From Flavobacteriales bacterium (GTDB taxonomy: Bacteria > Bacteroidota > Bacteroidia > Flavobacteriales_F > PHOS-HE28): a stretch of DNA of 39,163 nt. Positions within the stretch are counted from its first letter, which is position 1. The number at the start of each line of letters is the position of its first letter. The position numbers and the translations under genes were made by a program. Positions 17,965 to 26,297 of the stretch are shown in pieces. Location of the stretch: assembly GCA_016705545.1 (NCBI GenBank), contig JADIYA010000004.1, positions 1 through 39,163 of the forward strand, given 5' to 3'. The notes under the pieces are model-generated. The model did not search any database. It was not told the DNA's origin and saw only the letters and a program-made list of their open reading frames with translations.

Positions 17965-19081
17965 CGTCGGTAACGAAAAGGTCGCTCGCGATGCGGTCCG
18001 CGAAGTGCCTGCCCGCTCTGGTCAAAACCAACCGCCCATCGCCATGTATCAGATGGCCCGTCGAGGACCATCGCTCAACGGCCCCGCGTTGATGACCTAT
18101 CACATCCAATTCCAGACGGGCCAGCTCAACGCCCTTGCTGGTGCGCAGCCGGTGAGCAGCCGCTCGTTGGTGCGCTGCGCGGGCGTGAGCGACTCCTCGT
18201 CCCAGTACCGTGCGCTTCCAACCACACCCTGCACGTAGAGCGCGTTGTTCGCCACATTCCAGCGGCGCTTGCTGCCGTCGAATGAATGCGCCGAAGGACC
18301 GATGCCGAGGTAGGGCACGCCCTCCCAATAGCTGCTGTTGTGCCGCGAATGGTGGCCGGACAGGCCGAAGTTGCCGATCTCGTAGTGCTCCAAGCCTGCG
18401 GCCTCCATACGCTCCATCAGCCGATCGAACTGCGCGCTCTGGTCCGCATCGCCCGGCATGCTCACGATCGACTTCTTCGCTTGGTGCGCGAGCGCCGTCT
18501 TCGGTTCCACCGTAAGGCAATAGGCGCTCAGGTGCGGCATGCCACTCATCGAGGGCAACGGTGAGCTGTTCTTCCCATTCCGCCAAGGTCATTTGCGGCA
18601 AGCCGTAGATCAGATCGATGGTCCAAGAGGCGAATCCTGCTTTCGCGATGAGCGCGATGCTCTTCAATGCTTGCTCGGCATTGTGCGCGCGGCCCATCCA
18701 CGTCAATCGGTCGGCGCGGAAGCTCTGCGTGCCGAGGCTCAGGCGCGTGATGCCCATCGACTTCCATTGCTCCAAACGCTCAGCAGTGATGTCATCCGGG
18801 TTCGCTTCCAAGGTCACTTCCGCATCACGTTGCACACGGAAGAGATCGCGAGAGAGTTGAATGAACGAAGCGATGCGCGAAGGCTCCAATAAGCTGGGCG
18901 TGCCTCCACCGAAGTAGATGGTGCTCACGGGCGCATCGCCGATCTCTTTAGAGCGAAGAAGGAGCTCCTTCTCCACAGCATCGAGCAATGCTTCGCGTCC
19001 CTTCGCCGAGGTGCTGAAGTGGAAATCGCAGTACGTGCACGCACGCTTGCAGAATGGGATATGGAGGTAGATGCCGGCCAT
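17954..19081 (-). CDS. hemW: HemW, radical SAM heme chaperone, frameshifted in the middle
   Basis: I chose the start MAGIYLHIPFCKRACTYCDF, because all HemW proteins begin just before this motif; the longer reading from 19132 adds an unrelated leader. The C-x3-C-x2-C cluster motif is followed by FGGGTPSLLEP, TLEANPDDITAERLEQW, GITRLSLGTQSFRADRL, SWTIDLIYGLPQMTLAEWEE, then in a second frame EHYEIGNFGLSGHHSRHNS and YWEGVPYLGIGPSAHSFDG, and in the first frame again DRIASDLFV at the end. These are HemW hallmarks (not HemN, which has other insertions). It binds heme and transfers it to respiratory enzymes. Length is about 375 residues, normal. Frame changes lie near 18545 and 18140. Confidence 0.88.
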   Translation of the reverse strand: MAGIYLHIPFCKRACTYCDFHFSTSAKGREALLDAVEKELLLRSKEIGDAPVSTIYFGGGTPSLLEPSRIASFIQLSRDLFRVQRDAEVTLEANPDDITAERLEQWKSMGITRLSLGTQSFRADRLTWMGRAHNAEQALKSIALIAKAGFASWTIDLIYGLPQMTLAEWEEQLTVALDEWHAAPERLLPYGGTEDGARAPSEEVDREHAGRCGPERAVRSADGAYGGRRLGALRDRQLRPVRPPFAAQQQLLGGRALPRHRSFGAFIRRQQAPLECGEQRALRAGCGWKRTVLGRGVAHARAAHQRAAAHRLRTSKGVELARLELDVIGHQRGAVERWSSTGHLIHGDGRLVLTRAGRHFADRIASDLFVTDDDR

Positions 19082-19116
19082 GAGAGGCGCAGTAGGCAGG
19101 GGCAGGTGCAAGGAGC

Positions 19117-19485
19117 CTACTTCGGCTTGCAATAGCGTTCAGGGTGTAGGATCATGTCGCCGAGCATGCGACCTATCGCATCGGAGAGAGCGCGATCGGT
19201 TTGATGTCTTCAGCGGTGACATACTCGCACGCTACCGCATGCGCCAGCCACCTGCGTCTCCGTGTTCTCGCCGTCGGCATCGGTCATGCGCAGAACGAAG
19301 TGCGCAGGATAACGTCGCTTGCGATAACCTTCAGCATACAGGCCCGAAACCGCGCGTGAAGCACGGCGAACCTGGTCGGTCAGTGAGTATTTCTCCTCCT
19401 TCGGGAATCGCTTGCTCAGCTGGAACACCATCGTTGCCATTCGAAAGGCCTTCTTGTACACGGACATATCCTCGTAGCCAGCCAT
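19117..19485 (-). CDS. Four helix bundle protein (S23/IVP family), one frameshift
   Basis: It reads MAGYEDMSVYKKAFRMATMV, FQLSKRFPKEEKYSLTDQVR, RASRAVSGLYAEGYRKRRYP and FVLRMTDADGENTETQV. After a frame change it continues LAHAVACEYVTAEDIKPIAL with SDAIGRMLGDMILHPERYC. The F-P-x-x-E-x-Y-S-L-T-D-Q-V-R-R-A-S/R motif and the helical pattern identify the four-helix-bundle family first seen as the protein encoded in 23S rRNA intervening sequences. It is common as a free-standing gene in Bacteroidota with unknown function. Corrected length is about 122 residues, the usual size. The stop is followed by a GTAGGC/GCCTAC inverted pair (19092-19120) before the HemW start. Confidence 0.88.
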
Positions 19486-19532
19486 GGGTTCGGGGTTTTC
19501 CGAAATCTACCGAACCTCATTCACCGAAGAAG

Positions 19533-19640
19533 TCTTGCCTTAAGTGCTCACTCCCGCCTCTGCTCCAACTCCTGTCTCTTGCCCTTGCCTCCTGCCCCTG
19601 CCTCCTGCTCTTGCCCCTGCCTCCTGCTCCTACCCCTTCA
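19533..19640. repeat. Low-complexity intergenic repeat (CCTGCCCCTGCCTCCTGCTCTTG words)
   Basis: About 100 bases between the kinase stop and the four-helix-bundle start are built from imperfect copies of 6-12 base words such as TGCCTCCTGC, CTTGCCCCTGC and TCCTGCTC. The strand bias is extreme: C, T and some G on plus, with almost no A. No reading frame or stable hairpin is evident. It belongs with the other word-like spacers of this window. Confidence 0.75.
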
Positions 19641-21132
19641 AGCTTATCCTGAACGTCGTCCCTTTCCCTTGCGCGCTCTTCTTCACGAAGATCCTTCCGC
19701 CGTGGTATTGCTCGATGATCCGCTTGGTGAGCGAGAGGCCAAGGCCCCAGCCGCGCTTCTTGGTGGTGAAGCCGGGCTGGAACACGGTCTTGTGCTGTGA
19801 TGGCGGGATGCCCTTGCCGGTATCGGTCACATCCACATGCACATGGTCGCCCTCGGGGACGATCTCGATGGTGATGGACCCTTCGCCTTCCATGGCATCG
19901 ATGGCGTTGCGATCAGGTTCTCCAGCACCCAGCTGAACAGCGGCCGGTTCAGCGGCACTTGCAGCTCGGCGTCGGCGGGCGTGCTCACCTCGATGCGCGC
20001 GCGGGCAGGCAATCGCGGACGCAGATAGAGCACGGTGGCGCGCAGCGTGTGGTAAAGCTTCTCTGGCGCGAGGTCGGGTGCTGATCCGATCTTGGAGAAG
20101 CGCTCGGTAATCACCTCCAGACGGTCCACATCCTTGCGCATCTCGGTGATGGCTGCTGGATCTGTGCCTTGGTCCTTGAGCAATTCGATCCAGGCCATGA
20201 GCGAGCTGAGCGGCGTGCCCAATTGGTGCGCCGTCTCCTTGGCCATGCCCACCCACACCTGGTTCTGCTCGGCGTTGCGGAACACGCTGAAGAGCGCGTA
20301 GGCCACCAGCAGGAAGAGGGCTAGGATGGCGAGCTGCACGTAGGGGAAGTAGCGCAGCTGCCGGATCACGACCGTCTCCTCGTAGAAGATGAAGTTGCGT
20401 CCCTTGCCCGGAAGGTCGATGGCGATGGGTGCATTCGCCTGCGCCATGGCTGCGGTGCGCGCGAGCAGCGCAGCGGTATCAGCGAGCAGCTCTTCTTCGA
20501 TGTTGGCGGTCTCCAGGATGCGGGTGCGCGTGCTGTCGGTGTAGATCAACGGCACGCTGGCGGTGCTCATCACCGTCTCGGAGATGAAGGATCGGATGAT
20601 CCCCTCCATCACCTCCTGCAGCTCTGTGAAGACCTTGCTATCGCTGTAGTAGAGGAACTGCTTCTGGTTGCCGTGAACGGCGATCTCGATGGCGGGGTGC
20701 ATCGTGGCCATGCTGTCCACCTCAGCGCGCAAGCGCTCCGGATGGTTCACGATGGTGCTGTCGAGGTTGCGGTGGAATTTCACCGCGATTCGCATCCACG
20801 ATCACCACGGGCACGGTGGTGTTGTCCTGCACCACGCGCAGGTAAAAGGAGAAGTCCGTGTCATCTGCACGGCCCAGGCGCTGCATGGCGTCGGCGAAGA
20901 GCTGCACCTTCTTGCGCTCCTCTTCGCGCAATCGCTCGAACAAGCGCTCCGTGTAGTTCACCAGCTCGGCGCGGTTCTGCACGGCTTCGGCCCAGAGCTT
21001 CACTTTCCGCCGTTCCTCGGCGCGGATGTCATCGACGATGCGGTTGCTGTACCACAGCGATGCGCCCACCAGCAGCATGGCCACGGCGGCCAGCACCAGT
21101 TTCCAGCGCTGCTTGCGGGAGTAGAGGTCCAC
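19630..21132 (-). CDS. Membrane sensor histidine kinase, frameshifted twice
   Basis: The likely GTG start gives VDLYSRKQRWKLVLAAVAM and then LLVGASLWYSNRIV (first helix). A periplasmic part follows with FAAM-like and ADDTDFSFYLRVVQDNTTVP pieces, FPYVQLAILALFLLVAYALF as second helix, then the H-box GMAKETAHQLGTPLSSLMAW, N-box NAIDAMEG, G1 DTGKGIP and G2 GWGLGLSLTKRIIEQYHGG. This is a complete orthodox kinase of about 500 residues with the AHQLGTPLSSL H-box that is common in Bacteroidota. No HAMP domain is obvious. Frame changes lie near 20785 and 19910. No response regulator gene is adjacent, so its partner is unknown. A structured repeat element lies 86 bases upstream of the start. Confidence 0.82.
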
Positions 21133-21217
21133 GGCGTGAAGGTCGGCAAAGGGCGTGGGCTGAGAAGTATCTCGGTCCGCCAAGAGAGGAAGTCGTGTGC
21201 ATCGAAGGGAAGGATTT

Positions 21218-21361
21218 CCACCTTTTTGACGGCAAAAAGGTGGAGCCAAAAAGCCGCCACGGCTAAGTCGCAGCCCAACTCGCACGGGCACGCGCACGGG
21301 CTCCCCGAGTTGGGCGCGACCGCGCAAGCCGTGGACGCCCACCGCACGCCGTACCTGAGCG
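21218..21361. repeat. Structured repeat element, copy A
   Basis: Hairpin 1 is CCACCTTTTT (21218-21227) with AAAAAGGTGG (21234-21243). Stem 2 is CCACGGCT (21257-21264) with AGCCGTGG (21327-21334). Stem 3 is GTCGC (21267-21271) plus CCCAACTCG (21274-21282), pairing with CGAGTTGGG (21306-21314) plus GCGAC (21316-21320). The apical loop carries CACGGGCACG. A 27-base tail (21335-21361), beginning with CCCACCGCACGC after two bases, is nearly identical in copy B, while the stem sequences differ. No coding frame fits. It sits upstream of the sensor kinase start and downstream of the AsmA-like gene stop, on whichever strand it acts. Confidence 0.8.
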
Positions 21362-21495
21362 CACGGTGCTATCCCGAATGCAGGTCAATCATCAACAACT
21401 CCTTCTGCTCCGGGATGACCTCGGAGCCACTCCTCATCGAAGTTGGTCTGATTCGATTAAAATAGAGACACTACATGCGGGCTACTCCTCCACCG

Positions 21496-24150
21496 TCACC
21501 TTCCCTCCCTCGTCCTTTCCTTCTTCTCGTCCTTGAAGAGGCGGTCGATGCCCTTGGGCGGCTTCTCCCTGCACCAGTTCTGGCGCACGGGTGATGCGGC
21601 GCTATCGGCCTCGATGACGATGCGGCCTTGGGTGCTCTCCAGCTGCTTCTGCGCCAATGCTCCTTCCGGCTTCTTGCCCAGGATATCCTCGCGCAGGATG
21701 GCGCGCAGCTCCTGCTTCTCCTGCTGGAATTGCGCGCGGCGCTTGGTGGCGGCCATGGCGCCGTCGTTCTCGAAGATGGGCTGCTGCGCCGTGCCGCGCA
21801 TGCGCAGGAATACGCGCATGCCGGTGCCGTCGTCGGCGATGGGGCCGAACTCGTCCTTCGCGGGCCTGCCGAGGCGGAAGAGGTCGCTGAGGCGGAAATT
21901 GAGGCGATGGTCGATGCGGTCGTCGAACCAGTGCGTGCCGGCCATCTCGATGTCGAGCGCATTGCTGCGCACGTCCATCAACGGCACGTGCACGGCGCCG
22001 TCACGGATCTCGATGCGGTTCTCGAGCTTGGCGAAGCGGATCTCGGTCAATCGCTTCCGCAGCTCATCGGTATCCACGAAGGGCGCCACCAGCTTGTTCT
22101 TGCGCAGGTGGTCGGCCACGGCGAGCAGCTGCGCCTGCTCCTTGATCGCACCGTTGTCCACCGCGATGTCGATGGTGCAGGCGATGCGGTCGCGATCGAG
22201 TTTCATGCCGGGCGAGAGCGGCGCGCGGAAGGCGATGCTGGCGCGGGCGGTGCCGCTGAGGTGCCGGTGACCGATGAATTCCTGCCCGAAATCCTGGAAT
22301 TCGCGGAAGAAGGCCTTCACGTCGATGTCCGTCACCTGCGCATCGATGGCGAGCGGATAGAATGCCGCACCCTCACCGCCGCGCGCATCCAGCTCCAGGC
22401 TGCCGAGCACGGCGCCCTCGGCGGTGCTGAAGGTGATGGGCGATGCGCGCAGCACGCGGTCCTTCAGGCGGATGGTGCCGTTGATGCCCGTGGCGCGGAA
22501 GTCCTCGAAGACCAGCTCGTCCACTTGCGCGCGCAAATCGAGCTCGATGGTGGCGGGCAGCACCACGGCGTAATCGCTGGTGCTGGCCTTGGGCGAATCG
22601 CTCTGCAGCAACGCCGCCAGATCGAGCCGCTCGCTGCGGCCCTTGGCCTCGATCACCAGCCGCTCGTTCTCGAAGAGCACGAAGGGCAGCAGGTTGCGCA
22701 AGGTGCCGCTGAGCTCGATGGGGCTGCCTTGCACCACGGCCTTCAGGCCACGCACCGTGGCGTCGTTGCCATGCAGGCTCAGCTCAGCGTGCAAGTGCTC
22801 CACTTTGTGGCGAACGCCCTTCACCTTCAGGGTGGCATCGCTGAGCTTCACATGACCGCTCACCTTCACGGCGCGCAGGTCGCTGGGGCGCAGGTCGGCC
22901 ATGTCGCGCAGCATGCCGTTCACCTTGATGTCGGCGTCGAAACGGCCCACGGCCTGCTCCATCGTGTCCACGCCGGCGAATCGGAGCAGGTCGGCCAAGG
23001 GCATGTCGCAGCGGATGTCGGCCTTCATCGGCGCGTTCTTCAAGCCGCCGGAATTCCATTCGACCCGAAGTGTCCCGCTCCCGCTCTTCGCGCGCAGGTC
23101 GTTCACCTTCAGCTTGCGCACGCTGCCATCGGGCGCCACTTCCAGCGAGAGCTCGCCGAAGATGTCGGTGAGCGCCGTGCCGCTCTTGCGCTCTTTCATC
23201 CGCCCTTGGCGCACCTGCGCGCCGATGGACAGCGGTGGGCCATCGCCTTCCAACGAGCCCGCGTACTTCAACGCCAGGTCCACTTCACCATCCACGCTGA
23301 ATCGCATGAGCTCATCGCGCAAGCCTCCGGGCAGTTGCGCCACTGTGCGACCCAGATCGAGGCCGAGGCCATTGGCGCGCAAGTCGATCTCCTTGCCCTT
23401 CGCCGTGGGCAGCACCGCCAGCGTGACCTGCAAGGGCACCTTGCCCAATTGCACATCGCCCTCGGTGATGCGGAATGCGCCGTCGCCGAAACTCATCTGC
23501 AAGGCCAGGTGCGCATCGCGCTCATCGATCAGTTGCTTGCCGCTGCGCGTGATGCCCAGCAAGCGCACATCGCCATTGAGCCGCGCCTCGTTGGTGGTGC
23601 CGAACCGGCCACCCAGCTCCAATGCATGGCTCTGCGCGAGCACCTCGAGGCCATTGCGCGCATCACGGAAACGCAGCGCCAGGCCATCGAAGCTCACCGC
23701 GCGCAGGTCGATGGGCGATGCTTGAGAAGCCGACGTGTCGGGCCGCCAGATGAGGTAGTTCCCGGCGCCGTTGGCATCGAGACCAGGATAGAGCTTCACC
23801 TTCTTGCCATGAATCTGCGCGACGGTGTAATCGCCGGCGAAGAGGTCCCAGAGGTTGAACTCGAGGTAGAGGTCCTGCGCGGCGAGCAGGGTGTCTGCGG
23901 GCTGGCCATCGGTACGCAGCTCATCCACCTGCACCTGCTGCATGCGGATGCTGGCCTTGGGGAAGCGCTTGATGAGGGTGAGCTCGATGTCGGCCACCTT
24001 CACGGGCACCAGCAGGCGCTCGTTGAGGGCGCCGATGAGCTTGGCCTTCACCTCGGCCTCATACACCGTGGCCATAACCACCAGTGCGGTGATGCCCACC
24101 ACCAGCCCAACGGCCAGGGTAAGCGCAACGCGACGGAGCAAGCGAATCAT
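21496..24150 (-). CDS. AsmA-like inner-membrane-anchored protein
   Basis: About 884 residues in one open frame. I prefer the start MIRLLRRVALTLAVGLVVG over the ATG five codons upstream because the positive residues then directly precede the membrane helix (about residues 7-30). ALNERLLVPVKVADIELTLI, KRFPKASIRMQQVQVDELR and DLYLEFNLWDLFAGDYTVAQ follow, the typical AsmA N-terminal repeat with F-P-x-x-S/A-I and L-x-x-x-L-W-D-L-F-x-G-D-Y. Long beta-rich repeats fill the middle, and the AsmA_2-like C-terminal region has VDNGAIKEQAQLLAVADHLR and HWFDDRIDHRLNFRLSDLF. Such proteins form periplasmic bridges thought to move phospholipids or to aid outer-membrane assembly. The last residues (FKDEKKERTREGR) may be altered by a terminal indel. 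It is flanked by the two structured repeat elements. Confidence 0.85.
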   Translation of the reverse strand: MIRLLRRVALTLAVGLVVGITALVVMATVYEAEVKAKLIGALNERLLVPVKVADIELTLIKRFPKASIRMQQVQVDELRTDGQPADTLLAAQDLYLEFNLWDLFAGDYTVAQIHGKKVKLYPGLDANGAGNYLIWRPDTSASQASPIDLRAVSFDGLALRFRDARNGLEVLAQSHALELGGRFGTTNEARLNGDVRLLGITRSGKQLIDERDAHLALQMSFGDGAFRITEGDVQLGKVPLQVTLAVLPTAKGKEIDLRANGLGLDLGRTVAQLPGGLRDELMRFSVDGEVDLALKYAGSLEGDGPPLSIGAQVRQGRMKERKSGTALTDIFGELSLEVAPDGSVRKLKVNDLRAKSGSGTLRVEWNSGGLKNAPMKADIRCDMPLADLLRFAGVDTMEQAVGRFDADIKVNGMLRDMADLRPSDLRAVKVSGHVKLSDATLKVKGVRHKVEHLHAELSLHGNDATVRGLKAVVQGSPIELSGTLRNLLPFVLFENERLVIEAKGRSERLDLAALLQSDSPKASTSDYAVVLPATIELDLRAQVDELVFEDFRATGINGTIRLKDRVLRASPITFSTAEGAVLGSLELDARGGEGAAFYPLAIDAQVTDIDVKAFFREFQDFGQEFIGHRHLSGTARASIAFRAPLSPGMKLDRDRIACTIDIAVDNGAIKEQAQLLAVADHLRKNKLVAPFVDTDELRKRLTEIRFAKLENRIEIRDGAVHVPLMDVRSNALDIEMAGTHWFDDRIDHRLNFRLSDLFRLGRPAKDEFGPIADDGTGMRVFLRMRGTAQQPIFENDGAMAATKRRAQFQQEKQELRAILREDILGKKPEGALAQKQLESTQGRIVIEADSAASPVRQNWCREKPPKGIDRLFKDEKKERTREGR

Positions 24151-24308
24151 CGGGAAAGTGCGCAAGCTACCGGCGCACCTTTGGCCTTAACGGCAATCGG
24201 CGTGCTGTTCGTTCACAGGGGCGTGTGGGGTGTGAGGAGAGCCTGTCTTGGGTAGTGCGTCAATTGGCCATGGGAGAAAGATGGCGGGGAACGGAGCGAG
24301 GCCTTTTT

Positions 24309-24457
24309 CCACCTTTTGCTTCGCCAAAAGGTGGAGCCAAAAGGCGACCACGATCCAAGTCCAGGCGGCTCGGCTACCACACAGGCTCTACGCACGGGCA
24401 CGCCGACCGCCTGTCCCGCGCGGATCGTGGACACCCACCGCACGCTGCACCTGAGCG
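24309..24457. repeat. Structured repeat element, copy B
   Basis: Hairpin 1 is CCACCTTTT (24309-24317) with AAAAGGTGG (24326-24334), loop GCTTCGCC. Stem 2 is CCACGATCC (24348-24356) with GGATCGTGG (24422-24430). Stem 3 is CAGGCGG (24362-24368) plus TCGG (24370-24373), pairing with CCGA (24403-24406) plus CCGCCTG (24407-24413). The loop holds CGCACGGGCACGC (24391-24403), identical to copy A. The 27-base tail 24431-24457 differs from copy A at three positions. Stem arms differ from copy A but remain complementary. The element lies about 160 bases upstream of the AsmA-like gene start on the minus strand. Confidence 0.8.
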
Positions 24458-24575
24458 GTTGTGCTTGCGACGGGCAGGTGTGGGTGTAGTAGGACGTGCG
24501 TTGGCTTTGGGTAACGGGCGCGAGGCGTGCAGGGGCCATCAGCTGGTGCGTGGTAAGCACCGGCACAGGTAGTGA

Positions 24576-24632
24576 GACCGCTTCGCTTCACTCGCGGGTA
24601 ACAAGGTCGCTTCGCTGCGCTCGCGAGGACCG
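24576..24632. repeat. Two near-copies of a CGCTTCGCT...CTCGCG unit
   Basis: GACCGCTTCGCTTCACTCGC at about 24576 and GGTCGCTTCGCTGCGCTCGC at about 24606 are diverged tandem units spaced about 30 bases apart. Each can fold on itself through GCG/CGC arms. They follow copy B of the structured element and precede a gene-poor stretch. Confidence 0.5.
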
Positions 24633-25436
24633 GCTACGAGGCAAATGCTCTCTTCCACCCTATGGGCGGCGGTGCAGGGCAGAGGCATTGGGGCATTGAG
24701 GTGGCCGGAGGCCAGTGGCTTTGGGTTTTGGTGGTGGTTGGTGGGCTTTGGGCTGTTGGTTCAGGCTATGGGCTATTGGTTCAAGGGCTTTGCGGTGCGC
24801 GGAGCGGCATGGGCACGGACGTAATGGCGGAAGTACGCAATGAAACACGCGCGTTGAGGGGGTCGAAGAGGGCGATGCGCTGGACGGATGCGGCGCACAG
24901 TGATGCACGGGCTTGCTCACGGTTGATCGGTGAGCGCCATAGGTTGTGCGAACGAGACGATGGGCTTGGCAGAAGAGGCTAATGGCGTGGCAACCGGCGT
25001 TGCGGGTTTCCGGAACAGCACGCACGGCCGAGCAAAGCGCGCGGTGGGCGATGACAGCCGGCGCGATGGGTATTGGGAACGCGGGCGACTGCCAACTAGA
25101 CGAGGTGCATGGCAGTACCGGCGAAGACGTGTGGTGCGCAAGCGGCATTAGCGGGGGCGCAAAGGCCTTTGCGGGTGGTGCAAAGAGAGGTGATGGTGAA
25201 ACAACTGGCGGTGCGTGTTTGGCAAGAGGGGCTTCCGCTCGCGAAATGTGCAAGCAGCGCTGGCCTCACGCTATTGCGATGGAGAAAGCGAGGACAAGGT
25301 GAATGATTGGGCTTGACCATACCGACAGAGGCCCGACCTTCGCCGATGATAGGGAGAGCAGGCCGCTGGCGGCAGGCGGTGCAGTGTTGGCTGCTGGGCA
25401 ATAGCTTCACCCCATCCGATCGACGAATTTCCCGAC
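24633..25436. other. Gene-poor region upstream of the phosphorothioation island
   Basis: About 800 bases without a recognisable gene. 24720-24800 is low-complexity, built of GGGCTTTGGGCTGTTGG and GGCTATGGGCTATTGG words. From 24830 to 25310 the sequence is GC-rich and locally open in several frames, including 197 minus-strand codons, but the translations are compositionally odd (rich in S, P, A, H, C) and match no family. The promoter of the DUF4007 operon should lie near the end; I see no convincing TAnnTTTG box. Confidence 0.4.
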
Positions 25437-26297
25437 ATGGCAGAGACCCCCAGCTTTTCAGGTCACGAAACCTTCCATTGCCGCCAGTTCTGGTTGAAGA
25501 AGGGCTATGACTTCCTCAAGGAAGACCGCAGCTTCACAGCGGAGGACGCAGTAGCACACCTCGGCGTGGGCAAGAACATGGTGACGGCCATCCGGTTCTG
25601 GATGCGCGCATTCGAGATGGCCGATGAGAACAACAAGCTCTCGGATCTCGCCAAGCGACTGCTGGATGACAAGGGCTGGGACCCGTTCCTGGAGGACGTT
25701 GGTTCGCTTTGGCTGCTCCATTACCATCTGGTAAAGGCGGGATACGCATCCATCGCGCGGATCGTGTTCAAGGATCTGCGGGACAGGACGCCGGAGTTCA
25801 ATGCCAAGACCTACACCGACTTCGTTCTGGCCGAAAAGGGTAAGGTGAAAGAGTCCACGCTGGAAAAGGACTTCGGCGTGTTCTTGCGGAACTATCACAG
25901 CAGGGAGGACGGGGAGATCGATGACCTCTCCGGGTTACTGGCCGATCTGGAACTGGTCGGCGTGTCCAAAGTGGAAGCCGAAGTGGATGCAAAGCGAAAG
26001 GAGCGCAAGGTGTACTACATCGAGCGGAAGAAGCGCGCATCACTGCCCTTGCCGATATTGCTGTACGCGATCCTCGATGCGTTCCCCGAAGGGCTTTCGT
26101 TCAACCTGAACACGCTGATGGACCCCATCGGCAAGACCTTCGCCCTCGACAAAGAGGGGCTCTATGAAATGCTCTCGGAACTGAAGTCCATCGACAAGAG
26201 CATCACCGTTTCGCGGGAAGCGAGCGTAGTGGAACTCCAGTTCACGAAGGCGCGGCCCGATCGTTGGACCATTTTGAAGAACTACTATGCCCGCTAA
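25437..26297 (+). CDS. DUF4007 protein, SspB-like component of DNA phosphorothioation
   Basis: 286 residues in one open frame. It begins MAETPSFSGHETFHCRQFWL with KKGYDFL, then FTAEDAVAHLGVGKNMVTAI and RFWMRAFEMA. The G-H-E-T-F-x-x-R-x-x-W-L-K-K-G and LGVGKNMV-AIR-W motifs mark DUF4007. YYIERKKRASLPLPILLYAI and LDAFPEGLSFNLNTL follow in the C-terminal half. In the SspBCD system DUF4007 belongs to SspB, the nicking subunit that opens one strand for sulfur insertion; that link is from the literature as I recall it. Its stop overlaps the next start by 11 bases, and SspC- and SspD-like genes follow, which supports the call. Nicking activity here is inference. Confidence 0.78.
   Translation: MAETPSFSGHETFHCRQFWLKKGYDFLKEDRSFTAEDAVAHLGVGKNMVTAIRFWMRAFEMADENNKLSDLAKRLLDDKGWDPFLEDVGSLWLLHYHLVKAGYASIARIVFKDLRDRTPEFNAKTYTDFVLAEKGKVKESTLEKDFGVFLRNYHSREDGEIDDLSGLLADLELVGVSKVEAEVDAKRKERKVYYIERKKRASLPLPILLYAILDAFPEGLSFNLNTLMDPIGKTFALDKEGLYEMLSELKSIDKSITVSREASVVELQFTKARPDRWTILKNYYAR

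Noticed and set aside
21628..24255. 875-codon plus-strand open frame
   Set aside because: It is the antisense shadow of the AsmA-like gene; its translation is rich in H, Q, R and A and shows no domain, while the minus-strand product has a membrane anchor and family motifs.
21218..24457. Composite transposon with the structured elements as ends
   Set aside because: The two copies share orientation and a fold but differ through the stems, no transposase lies between them, and the enclosed gene is an ordinary AsmA-like gene.
24660..25253. 197-codon minus-strand open frame
   Set aside because: Low-complexity translation rich in S, P, H and A, no domain, no signal peptide, and part of it covers the low-complexity words at 24720-24800.
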